Assembly: GCF_045862395.1 (NCBI RefSeq)
Contig: NZ_AP023087.1
Coordinates: 2,852,001-2,916,000, forward strand
Reading direction: 5' to 3'
Length of the DNA stretch: 64,000 nucleotides
DNA from: Marinicellulosiphila megalodicopiae
GTDB taxonomy: Bacteria > Pseudomonadota > Gammaproteobacteria > Pseudomonadales > Natronospirillaceae
Shown here: positions 44,809 to 52,145 of the stretch, one piece after another
Layout: each line of letters opens with the position of its first letter
How positions within the stretch are numbered: the stretch's first letter is position 1
The notes under the pieces: generated by a model
What the model saw: only the letters and a program-made list of their open reading frames with translations
What the model was told of the DNA's origin: nothing
Database searches by the model: none
Made by a program: the position numbers and the translations under genes

Positions 44809-46119
44809 TTAACTCACTGATTTAAAACGTAATTCAAACTTTCCTTTTGGATGCCAAATGGGAACTTTGGCGTATTTTATTTGCGCCTGCGGATCCACTC
44901 GCTCAACTTCTAACTTACTAAAAATGGCCTGAATTACTAATTTCGCTTCCATTAACCCTAAATGCATTCCTATGCATTTATGCACCCCACCACCAAAGGG
45001 TATATAACAAAAAGCGTGGTTTTTATCTTCCCCCCGCTCAAATCGTTTTGGATCAAAAATATGGGGATTTGTCCAATACTTAGGATCGTGGTGCGCACCA
45101 TAAATATAAACACCAGTACGAGTCCCTGCAGGAATAGAAAATCCAAACATATCAGTTGGCGTATTCAAAACCCTTGGTACAGTGACAATTGGAGGCATCA
45201 CTCGTAAGGTTTCTTTATAAACATGCTCAGCGACACTCATAGCATTTAACTGTTCATAATTTGGATCTCTAAACTGAAGCGCCTCTTGATGAAGTGTCTG
45301 TTGCCATTGTGAATGCTCTGTTATTTGTACCATAAATGAAGACAGTGAACTTGCTGTTGTATCGTGAGCAGCCATCATTGTAAAAATAATATGATCAACT
45401 ATTTGCTCATCTGAATAGGCCTGATTTTCTTCATCCGTTGCTGTGCATAAAAAACTGATTAAATCATCCCCTGGATTGTTTCGACGCTGCTTAACTAATT
45501 CTAAAAACACACCCATTAAATGCGCTCGAGCTTTGATGCCACGATGGTAGCAATTATTAAACATTGGCTTTCTTACAATTGCTACGGTTGAGGCAACCAT
45601 GGCTACAAATGATTTAGCCACACCTTGACCCAATTCATCCTTTGAGCTGATTCCTAAAAACATCGTTAAGGATAAATCTAACGTTTTATCTTTAATATAT
45701 TTGAAAAAATCAACATTTTGTTTGGATTTAAGATCATCAGCAACGTCATCAGCCCATTTTTTTATGCAATCAAAATACACCAACATTGCTTTTTTATTAA
45801 ATGCCTGTTGCATAATACGCCGATGCACCAAATGATGTTTACCGTCTTTTAACAACAACCCATTTGGAAACACGCCTTCAAATACTGGCGCCCAGCCATT
45901 TGCAGTGGAAACCAAATCTTGGCTATTTTTATATAATTTGGCTGTAATATCCGCATCTTTCGTTCGAACATATTCATATCCAAATAACTGGCATCTAAAA
46001 ATTTGACCATGCTTTAATAATTGATTATCAAAAAAATCAGTAGTATTTGAAACAAACTGCAAACTATGTTTCCAACTTTGAAACCATGGGTCTTTTGGTA
46101 TGTCATGATAGGCTTTCAT
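44809..46119 (-). CDS. Cytochrome P450
   Basis: P450s are haem-thiolate monooxygenases. The 436 residues show all hallmarks: the I-helix MMAAHDTTASS, the KETLR of the K-helix (ExxR), and the haem loop PFGGGVHKCIG with Cys382 as iron ligand. No N-terminal membrane anchor is present, so it should be soluble and need separate redox partners, none of which are in the window. AGGGA precedes the ATG. The closest-looking types are CYP51/CYP120-like sterol or retinoid enzymes, but the substrate cannot be told. A TSUP permease gene lies just upstream. Confidence 0.92.
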   Translation of the reverse strand: MKAYHDIPKDPWFQSWKHSLQFVSNTTDFFDNQLLKHGQIFRCQLFGYEYVRTKDADITAKLYKNSQDLVSTANGWAPVFEGVFPNGLLLKDGKHHLVHRRIMQQAFNKKAMLVYFDCIKKWADDVADDLKSKQNVDFFKYIKDKTLDLSLTMFLGISSKDELGQGVAKSFVAMVASTVAIVRKPMFNNCYHRGIKARAHLMGVFLELVKQRRNNPGDDLISFLCTATDEENQAYSDEQIVDHIIFTMMAAHDTTASSLSSFMVQITEHSQWQQTLHQEALQFRDPNYEQLNAMSVAEHVYKETLRVMPPIVTVPRVLNTPTDMFGFSIPAGTRTGVYIYGAHHDPKYWTNPHIFDPKRFERGEDKNHAFCYIPFGGGVHKCIGMHLGLMEAKLVIQAIFSKLEVERVDPQAQIKYAKVPIWHPKGKFELRFKSVS

Positions 46120-46168
46120 ATTGTCCCTTTTTACAAGTGAAAAGTGAGTTGTTGATTATTTTAAATGA

Positions 46169-46930
46169 CTAATTAATGATCATGCCATAAATATATTTAG
46201 CTAACATTAAAGCGCACATTAACACGACAAGTGCTCGCAGATATTTAACATCAATCTTAAACAATAAATGAGATCCCAACCATGCACCTAATGCTTGCCC
46301 ACCCATCATTACTATACCAACTAACCATGCAGTTTTGCCTGCAATAATAAAAATAAGAAGTGCAGCCAAGTTGGTAGAAAAATTAAAGGTTTTTGCTGCG
46401 GCCGTGGCAGATCTTAAATTTTTCCCTGCTAGCCCTACTGTGGCAGCACTAAAAAAAGAGCCTGTTCCAGGCCCAAAAACCCCATCATACATTCCAATTA
46501 ATGGTACCGCTATGTATGTATATATTCTGTTTTGTTTTTGACTGGTTGTTTTATTTTCTAAGCTTGCAAGATTTGGAGCAAATAAAAAATAGATTAAAAT
46601 TAAAAATAATATACAAGGAATTAAAAACTCTAGAGCATCGGTATTAATAATCAAAACTAACATGGCCCCCATTAATGATCCAAAAAATGAAAGTAACATT
46701 AAGAGCTTCACATCCTTAAATGCAACTTTTTTATTTTTAAACATCATAAGTGTGGATGTACCCGTTCCAATTACGGATTGTAATTTATTTGTAGCAATTG
46801 CTGTAATGGGTGGCAACCCCGCAATCATCAATGCCGGTAGCGTTAATAATCCACCACCACCTGCTAATGTATCGATCATGCCAGCAAGCATTGCCACAAA
46901 AAATAAAACAATCAGTATTTCAATAGCCAT
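46169..46930 (-). CDS. TSUP (TauE/SafE) family permease
   Basis: This family carries small anions such as sulfite, sulfoacetate or other organic acids across the inner membrane. The 253-residue protein has about seven or eight helices and the family start GMIDTLAGGGGLLTLPALM, then GLPPITAIATNKLQSVIGT and, in the second half, GMYDGVFGPGTGSFFSA. It is upstream of the P450 gene on the same strand with a 49-base gap. A (TTTTA)6 repeat lies 57-86 bases before its start. Confidence 0.88.
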   Translation of the reverse strand: MAIEILIVLFFVAMLAGMIDTLAGGGGLLTLPALMIAGLPPITAIATNKLQSVIGTGTSTLMMFKNKKVAFKDVKLLMLLSFFGSLMGAMLVLIINTDALEFLIPCILFLILIYFLFAPNLASLENKTTSQKQNRIYTYIAVPLIGMYDGVFGPGTGSFFSAATVGLAGKNLRSATAAAKTFNFSTNLAALLIFIIAGKTAWLVGIVMMGGQALGAWLGSHLLFKIDVKYLRALVVLMCALMLAKYIYGMIIN

Positions 46931-46986
46931 TAAAATCTATTCTCATATTATTGTTGCAAAATATAGATAACATTCATTACCCTTTT

Positions 46987-47016
46987 TTTTATTTTATTTT
47001 ATTTTATTTTATTTTA
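46987..47016. repeat. Pentanucleotide repeat (TTTTA)6
   Basis: Six exact copies of TTTTA, preceded by four more Ts. On the minus strand it lies in the probable promoter region of the TSUP gene, and downstream of the deacetylase stop. Repeats like this can change length by strand slippage. Confidence 0.9.
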
Positions 47017-47037
47017 TATTTCTGCACTCTAAAAAAC

Positions 47038-48084
47038 TTATCCTTCTTCATACCAACTACCATCGGGATTTAAAATCATCCAAGGCTGAGAAAACCAATA
47101 ATAAAATTCAGGTTGTTTAATACTTCTTGCTGTGCAAATATATTTATTTCTTCCGGGTTTTAATTTTTGAGTAGCTTTTATTTTAAATTTATTTTCACTC
47201 AACCACTTAGGTGTCATAACCTCACCACCGCAATAACACACCAGTTGATTCAAATTAAAATCCTTAACATTTAGCCCTATAATTATTTCAGGATTTGAAT
47301 CCATTGTTATCATGGGTTGATCAGGATAATTTACTATTTCAAACGCTTTCGTTTTTAATTTTGTTTTTAATGTTTCTAATTTTGCATAAATACCATTTGC
47401 TGGAAAACGTGGGATTCGTGTTAAATTTGTAAACTCATCTACAGCACCTGAATGCTGACCTACACCAATAAAATCTAACTCAGTTAATAGTTTTTGGATT
47501 TCAGAATTAAACTCACCATAAGGGTAGACCAACACTTGATTATTTTGACCTGTCATTTCTTTAATACGGGCTTCTGCCATCAATATATTTTGTTTTAATC
47601 TTTCTTTCCACTGGGTAGGCGACTCATTTTCTAATTGTCTGACCATATGCAAGTGATCCCAACTATGATTGCTTATTTCTACATTATCTTTTGCCATACT
47701 ATTTAGCTGCTCCCAAGATAAGTGACCACTTGCTCTGATATCAATTAAACCTGGATTCACAAAAATCGTGTAAGCAAAACCTCTAGCAACTAACTTTTCA
47801 TGAGCGTTAGTCAGGACATTTTTATAACCATCATCAAATGTGATTGCCACCCAATTATCACTAACGGGCAACCCTTTTTTTATCGTTTGAATAATCTTAT
47901 TTAAAGAAACCACTTCAAATTTATTTTGAACCAAATAATCCAAATGCTGTTCAAATAATGTCGGAGAAATACTGGTACTGCTTGGAGTCGTTTCACTGAC
48001 ATGATGGTATTGCAAGATGACAGCAGCACTTGCATTTTTTGAAAAACTGAATAATAAACATACTAAACAAATATAAAGACGCAT
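47038..48084 (-). CDS. Exported polysaccharide deacetylase (NodB-like)
   Basis: The 348-residue protein has a signal peptide (RLYICLVCLLFSF..NASA) and a NodB homology domain: AVILQYHHVSE, TFDDGYKNV with the metal and catalytic Asp pair, HSWDHLHMV with the metal histidines (HxxxH) and YPYGEFN. This layout is that of the deacetylase part of PgaB-like enzymes. About 100 residues follow, with an Ig-like look and cysteines at CYCGGEV. I start at the ATG at 48084, which has AGGA at the right distance; an earlier in-frame start has none. No exopolysaccharide operon is next to it. Confidence 0.85.
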   Translation of the reverse strand: MRLYICLVCLLFSFSKNASAAVILQYHHVSETTPSSTSISPTLFEQHLDYLVQNKFEVVSLNKIIQTIKKGLPVSDNWVAITFDDGYKNVLTNAHEKLVARGFAYTIFVNPGLIDIRASGHLSWEQLNSMAKDNVEISNHSWDHLHMVRQLENESPTQWKERLKQNILMAEARIKEMTGQNNQVLVYPYGEFNSEIQKLLTELDFIGVGQHSGAVDEFTNLTRIPRFPANGIYAKLETLKTKLKTKAFEIVNYPDQPMITMDSNPEIIIGLNVKDFNLNQLVCYCGGEVMTPKWLSENKFKIKATQKLKPGRNKYICTARSIKQPEFYYWFSQPWMILNPDGSWYEEG

Positions 48085-48140
48085 TGGAATTCCTATTAAC
48101 ATTAAACTTCGTGACCAGAATGATAATTTTTTTTAAATAT

Positions 48141-48213
48141 GACTCTAAAATACAACTCTAAAATACAACACTAAAATACAACTCTAAAATACAACACTAA
48201 AATATAACTCCAA
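48141..48213. repeat. 13-bp minisatellite, five copies plus part
   Basis: Units: ACTCTAAAATACA twice, ACACTAAAATACA, ACTCTAAAATACA, ACACTAAAATATA, then ACTCCAAA. It covers the 3' end of the DUF3817 pseudogene and continues towards the deacetylase gene, of which it is 57 bases upstream. Confidence 0.92.
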
Positions 48214-48449
48214 AGGCATAAACGCAAAAGGAATAATAGAGGCTACCAATATAGTTAACCATTTCATTACCGACCATTTTTTCTGCCCCAATACTATTAA
48301 TGAAAAGACCATTTACAAACTAAATAATGCGCCATGGGTCATACCTAAAACAGAAACATACTCACAACTTAAAACACCGAATGTGACACTTAAGATCAAT
48401 TAATAGGAACCCCCCTCAAACACACTAATCACACGAAACGTTGTTAACA
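48183..48449 (-). pseudogene. DUF3817 membrane protein, decayed
   Basis: Read from the ATG at 48449, the minus strand encodes MLTTFRVISVFEGGSY, a TAA (48399-48401), then VLSCEYVSVLGMTHGALFSL, a second TAA (48312-48314), then MVFSLIVLGQKKWSVMKWLT and ILVASIIPFAFMPLELYF before TAG at 48183. The order FRxxSxxEGxSY, GMTHGxLF, KKWSxxKxL, ASIxPF is that of the DUF3817 membrane family (about 95 residues). Two in-frame stops and a short loss after EGGSY show that it is broken. The 3' end runs into the 13-bp minisatellite. Confidence 0.82.
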
Positions 48450-48508
48450 TTTTTACCCTTTTTATATAGATTAATTTTTAGGATAACAGCTTAAGAGTTT
48501 TCAACAAA

Positions 48509-48545
48509 TAAAAAAAATCCCCAATTGAATAATCAATTGAGGATT
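48509..48545 (-). terminator. Terminator of nirBD
   Basis: On the minus strand AAATCC-T-CAATTGA pairs with TCAATTG-G-GGATTT (one mismatch) around a four-base loop, followed by eight Ts. It lies 22 bases after the nirD stop. Confidence 0.88.
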
Positions 48546-48566
48546 TATTTTACTTTGATTTAAAGA

Positions 48567-48893
48567 TTAAAGCGCAACTTCAACCACACCTTCAACTTCA
48601 CGTACTGGATATGTTTTAATTTTAACGGTTTCATCTTCTAAGCATTCACCGGTTTTCAAATCATAATGTTGCTTATAAATGGGTGAAGTTATGGTTAATT
48701 TACCTGACAATTCAGCCATTAAACCACGGGACAATACGTTTGCTTTAGCAAATGGACAGTGGTTAGAAACGGCAAATAATTCGTTACTTGCGCCTTCTAA
48801 AAATACTGCGATTTGCTCGCCGTTGTTACCTTGCACACATACTCCAGCATCTGCGTACATCATGTCTAGTTTACATACTTTAGTCCAGTTCAT
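48567..48893 (-). CDS. nirD: Nitrite reductase (NADH) small subunit NirD
   Basis: NirD is the small subunit of the cytoplasmic siroheme nitrite reductase. The 108 residues form a Rieske-like fold: VCKLDMMYADAGVCVQGNNG, FAVSNHCPFAKANVLSRGL and SPIYKQHYDLKTGECLED. The second Cys-His pair of true Rieske proteins is missing, as usual for NirD, so it binds no iron-sulfur centre. It starts two bases after nirB and is followed by a terminator. Confidence 0.94.
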   Translation of the reverse strand: MNWTKVCKLDMMYADAGVCVQGNNGEQIAVFLEGASNELFAVSNHCPFAKANVLSRGLMAELSGKLTITSPIYKQHYDLKTGECLEDETVKIKTYPVREVEGVVEVAL

Positions 48894-48895
48894 GA

Positions 48896-51412
48896 TTATG
48901 CCTCCACCGGGTCTTCAGTTTTTACATTGACTGCTGGAATTAATTCAGCAGGCTTAATTTGTCCACGCTCCAACTCAAATGATACAGCAGGGTCTGATTC
49001 AGTTGAGTTAACAAAGTGAGAGAAACGCGCTAATGCTTTAGGTGTTTCTAATGTTGTTTTCCACTCACACTGATAGTTATCAATATTACGTTGCATGTCG
49101 GATTCTAACTCAGCACAGATACCCAGTTTGTCTTCGATGATCACTTCTTTTAAGTAATCTAAACCGCCTTCCATCGCATCCATCCATTTAGATGTACGCT
49201 GTAGACGATCAGCTGTACGAATGTAGAACATGTAGAAACGGTCAACCAGTGTGATTAGCTCTTCATTCGTTAAACCTGTTGCTAATAAATCTGCATGTCT
49301 TGGTTTCATACCACCATTACCACACACATATAATGCCCAACCAGTTTCAGTTGCTATGACACCCACATCTTTAGATTGCGCTTCCGCACATTCACGTGTA
49401 CATCCAGATACAGCCATTTTTACTTTATGAGGGGTACGCATGCCTTTGTAACGGTCTTCTAATTCAATGGCAAAGCCTACTGAATCTAATACACCGTAAC
49501 GACACCATGTCGAACCTACACATGATTTAACTGTACGTAATGACTTACCGTATGCGTGTCCAGTTTCGAACCCAGCATCGATTAGTTTTTTCCAGATCGG
49601 TGGTAATTCGTGTAATTGTGCACCAAAGAAATCAACACGCTGACCGCCTGTGATTTTTGTGTACAAGTTATATTCTTTACCAACCTGACCCAAAACAATC
49701 AATTGGTCCGGAGTTAATTCACCACCTGGAATACGAGGAACAACAGAGTACGTGCCGTCTTTTTGGATGTTACCCAAGAACACATCGTTTGTTTCTTGAA
49801 GACCGATATGATCTTCAGCAAGAATGTATTCATTCCAAAATGACGCTAAGATTGAACCCACTGCAGGACGACAGATTTCACAACCATGTCCGTCACCGTG
49901 TGAATGCAATAACTCTTTGAATGTCTTGATTTCTTTAACACGAACGATGTCGGCCAATTCTTGACGAGAATATTTAAAATGCTGACAAATATCAGTGCTG
50001 ACTTCCACACCCAAATTCATAAGCTCTTTGTTCATGGTCTCTAAAACCAATGCAGCACAACCACCACAACCTGTAGAGGCTTGAGTGCCTGATTTAATAT
50101 CACCCATGGTTGCAGCGCCACCTTGAACGGCAGCTACGATGTCACCTTTAGTCACGTCATAACACGAACAAATGACAGCCGTATCTGGCACATCAAACTC
50201 CATTACTGCGCCATTACTTGGCACTAATAACTGACTTGCAGAACAGGGTAATTTTGTTTCATTTAAACAAAGCTGTAACCAAGTTCCGTAATCTTCAGAT
50301 TCACCAACTAAGACTGCGCCGATTAATTTATCACCCGCTTCATTTGTGACGATTTTTTTGTAAACGCCATCGCCTTCATTATTTAATGTGTAGGATTTAG
50401 CGCCTTCAGATTGGGCATGCGCATCACCAATTGAACATACATCTATGCCCAATAGTTTTAATTTAGTACTCATATCAGCGCCTTCAAAGGCTGCTGTTTC
50501 TTCTTGGATATTTGCAGCTGCGACTTTACTCATTGAGTATCCAGGTGCTACTAAACCAAATATTTTGCCATCCCAAAGTGCACATTCACCAATTGCGTAA
50601 ATGTCTTGATCAGAAGTTTGGCACTGATTGTTAATAGTAATCCCGCCACGTGGACCAATTTCAATATCAGCCAGTCTAGCTAATTCATCTTGCGGGCGAA
50701 TACCTGCTGAAAACACTAACATATCCGTATCTAACGTTTCGCCATCAGCAAACTTTAATGTATAACGAGAAGTGGTTCCGTCTGCAATTTCTTGAGTATT
50801 TTTACCAGTATGAACTTGCACGCCTAATGCTTCGATTTTGCTGCGTAATAAGTTTCCGCCGCCTTCATCAAGCTGCACAGCCATCAAACGAGGAGCAAAT
50901 TCAACTACATGGGTATCAACGCCTAAGTTTTTAACTGCGTTTGCCGCCTCCAAACCTAATAAGCCACCACCAATTACCACACCTGATTTACTGTCCGCTG
51001 CTGATGCGCGAATTTTAGCTAAATCTTCAAAGGTACGATAAACATGACAATGTTCTTTTTCATGCCCTGGCACTGGTGGTACAAATGGATATGAGCCAGT
51101 TGCTAGAACCAATTTGTCATAACCTAATGTCTGACCTTTATCGGTAGTCACGGTTTTATTCGCACGATCAATGCTGATCACTTTTTCATTGATGAAGTAT
51201 TCAACGTTATTTTCTTGGTAATAAGCTTCAGACGTCATCATGAGATCATCTTCGGTTTTACCTGAAAAAACAGCGGAAAGTTGCACACGATCGTATGCTA
51301 ATTTGGATTCTTCACAAAACGTAGTGATTTTGAAGTCTTTTTCGCTTTGAACTAATTGATCAATGAAATGGTGTCCTACCATTCCGTTACCAACGACGAC
51401 GATTCTGGTCAT
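48896..51412 (-). CDS. nirB: Nitrite reductase (NADH) large subunit NirB
   Basis: NirB reduces nitrite to ammonium with NADH. The 838 residues contain, in order, FAD and NAD domains (RIVVVGNGMVGHHF; GVVIGGGLLGLEAANA), a BFD-like [2Fe-2S] domain (CSCYD and TGCGGC, about 415-465), and the sulfite/nitrite reductase domain with siroheme-[4Fe-4S] cysteines 631, 637, 671 and 675 (CVGSTWC and CTREC). I start at the ATG at 51412, with GAGG before it; the frame to 51445 adds eleven unlikely residues. Upstream sits a probable sigma-54 promoter with an NtrC site, which suggests control by nitrogen supply and an assimilatory role. Confidence 0.96.
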   Translation of the reverse strand: MTRIVVVGNGMVGHHFIDQLVQSEKDFKITTFCEESKLAYDRVQLSAVFSGKTEDDLMMTSEAYYQENNVEYFINEKVISIDRANKTVTTDKGQTLGYDKLVLATGSYPFVPPVPGHEKEHCHVYRTFEDLAKIRASAADSKSGVVIGGGLLGLEAANAVKNLGVDTHVVEFAPRLMAVQLDEGGGNLLRSKIEALGVQVHTGKNTQEIADGTTSRYTLKFADGETLDTDMLVFSAGIRPQDELARLADIEIGPRGGITINNQCQTSDQDIYAIGECALWDGKIFGLVAPGYSMSKVAAANIQEETAAFEGADMSTKLKLLGIDVCSIGDAHAQSEGAKSYTLNNEGDGVYKKIVTNEAGDKLIGAVLVGESEDYGTWLQLCLNETKLPCSASQLLVPSNGAVMEFDVPDTAVICSCYDVTKGDIVAAVQGGAATMGDIKSGTQASTGCGGCAALVLETMNKELMNLGVEVSTDICQHFKYSRQELADIVRVKEIKTFKELLHSHGDGHGCEICRPAVGSILASFWNEYILAEDHIGLQETNDVFLGNIQKDGTYSVVPRIPGGELTPDQLIVLGQVGKEYNLYTKITGGQRVDFFGAQLHELPPIWKKLIDAGFETGHAYGKSLRTVKSCVGSTWCRYGVLDSVGFAIELEDRYKGMRTPHKVKMAVSGCTRECAEAQSKDVGVIATETGWALYVCGNGGMKPRHADLLATGLTNEELITLVDRFYMFYIRTADRLQRTSKWMDAMEGGLDYLKEVIIEDKLGICAELESDMQRNIDNYQCEWKTTLETPKALARFSHFVNSTESDPAVSFELERGQIKPAELIPAVNVKTEDPVEA

Positions 51413-51450
51413 AACTGCCTCTAACTTATTCTGGGTTGTTACCACCCTTT

Positions 51451-51467
51451 AGCACAGGCCATGCCAA
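51451..51467 (-). promoter_or_regulatory. Probable sigma-54 promoter of nirBD
   Basis: The minus strand reads TTGGCATGGCCTGTGCT. The invariant GG and GC of the -24/-12 promoter are at the exact spacing, and 10 of the 12 usual positions of YTGGCACG-N4-TTGC match. Transcription would start near 51440, leaving a leader of about 28 bases. Confidence 0.65.
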
Positions 51468-51550
51468 GTATAGAAATCATACATAAACACATGATTTATA
51501 AGGATTTTTTTAAACATCCCACATTAAATTCACGCACTATTATTATTTTA

Positions 51551-51567
51551 TGCACCACTAAAGTGCA
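51551..51567 (-). promoter_or_regulatory. Probable NtrC binding site
   Basis: The minus strand reads TGCACTTTAGTGGTGCA, one base off the NtrC consensus TGCACC-N5-GGTGCA. Its centre is about 119 bases upstream of the start predicted from the sigma-54 element, within the range of known NtrC enhancer sites. Confidence 0.65.
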
Positions 51568-51657
51568 AACAGAACACCAAAATACATCATGTGGATTCAA
51601 ATACGATAAATCCATTTGATAGTTCAATCGCCAAACTCTATTTTTTTGTATTTCGAA

Positions 51658-51684
51658 TAAAAAAAACCCACTTGAATAAGTGGG
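51658..51684 (-). terminator. Terminator of the pilin operon
   Basis: On the minus strand CCCACTT and AAGTGGG form a 7-bp stem with a four-base loop, followed by eight or more Ts. It lies 27 bases after the pilE stop and isolates the pilin operon from nirBD. Confidence 0.92.
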
Positions 51685-51711
51685 CTAATAACTGAGCTAT
51701 TTATTTTTGAA

Positions 51712-52137
51712 TTAAAAACAATCTTCAGGAAGTGTGCGACCATTACTTTCAATGGTTAAACTGGTGCATCCTGTGTCTCCAGCTTGACTTGCATTAGAAG
51801 GATTTACTGTAGCAGTGGCGATAAAGCAAACACCGTCTTTTGAACAGCCAGTATCATCTTTATCGGTTGAAACTGACAATACATAATACCCACTTTCTGT
51901 GGCGCTCCCTCCCACATCCGCAATATCTGAGGCATATAAATTATTGGCAAATTTAAATTTATTTTGTAAGCCTCGTAAGTTTTCAAGTGCGATGGTTGCA
52001 TCCGTTCGATTTGCGCTTTTAACATACTGGGAATAACTCGGTACGGCTATCGCCATGATAATGCCCAATATCGCCACAACAATCATTAATTCGATTAATG
52101 AAAATCCAGTTTGCTTATTTAATGTTAACCTATTCAT
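51712..52137 (-). CDS. pilE: Type IV minor pilin PilE
   Basis: PilE-type minor pilins take part in priming type IV pilus assembly. The 141-residue precursor has the cleavage site TG|FSLIELMIVVAILG with Glu +5, the following VPSYSQYVKSANRTDA, and two cysteine pairs (CSKDGVC; CTSL..DCF), the last giving the C-terminal disulfide loop. GAGG lies before the ATG at 52137; the longer frame to 52164 would begin inside pilY1. It is the last gene of the operon, eight bases after pilY1. Confidence 0.92.
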   Translation of the reverse strand: MNRLTLNKQTGFSLIELMIVVAILGIIMAIAVPSYSQYVKSANRTDATIALENLRGLQNKFKFANNLYASDIADVGGSATESGYYVLSVSTDKDDTGCSKDGVCFIATATVNPSNASQAGDTGCTSLTIESNGRTLPEDCF

Positions 52138-52145
52138 ACTCAACC

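Noticed and set aside
48141..48213. Tandem repeats as a CRISPR array
   Set aside because: Units are only 13 bp, directly adjacent with no spacers, and there are no cas genes. The arrays at 24857, 26809, 38745 and 46987 fail for the same reason.
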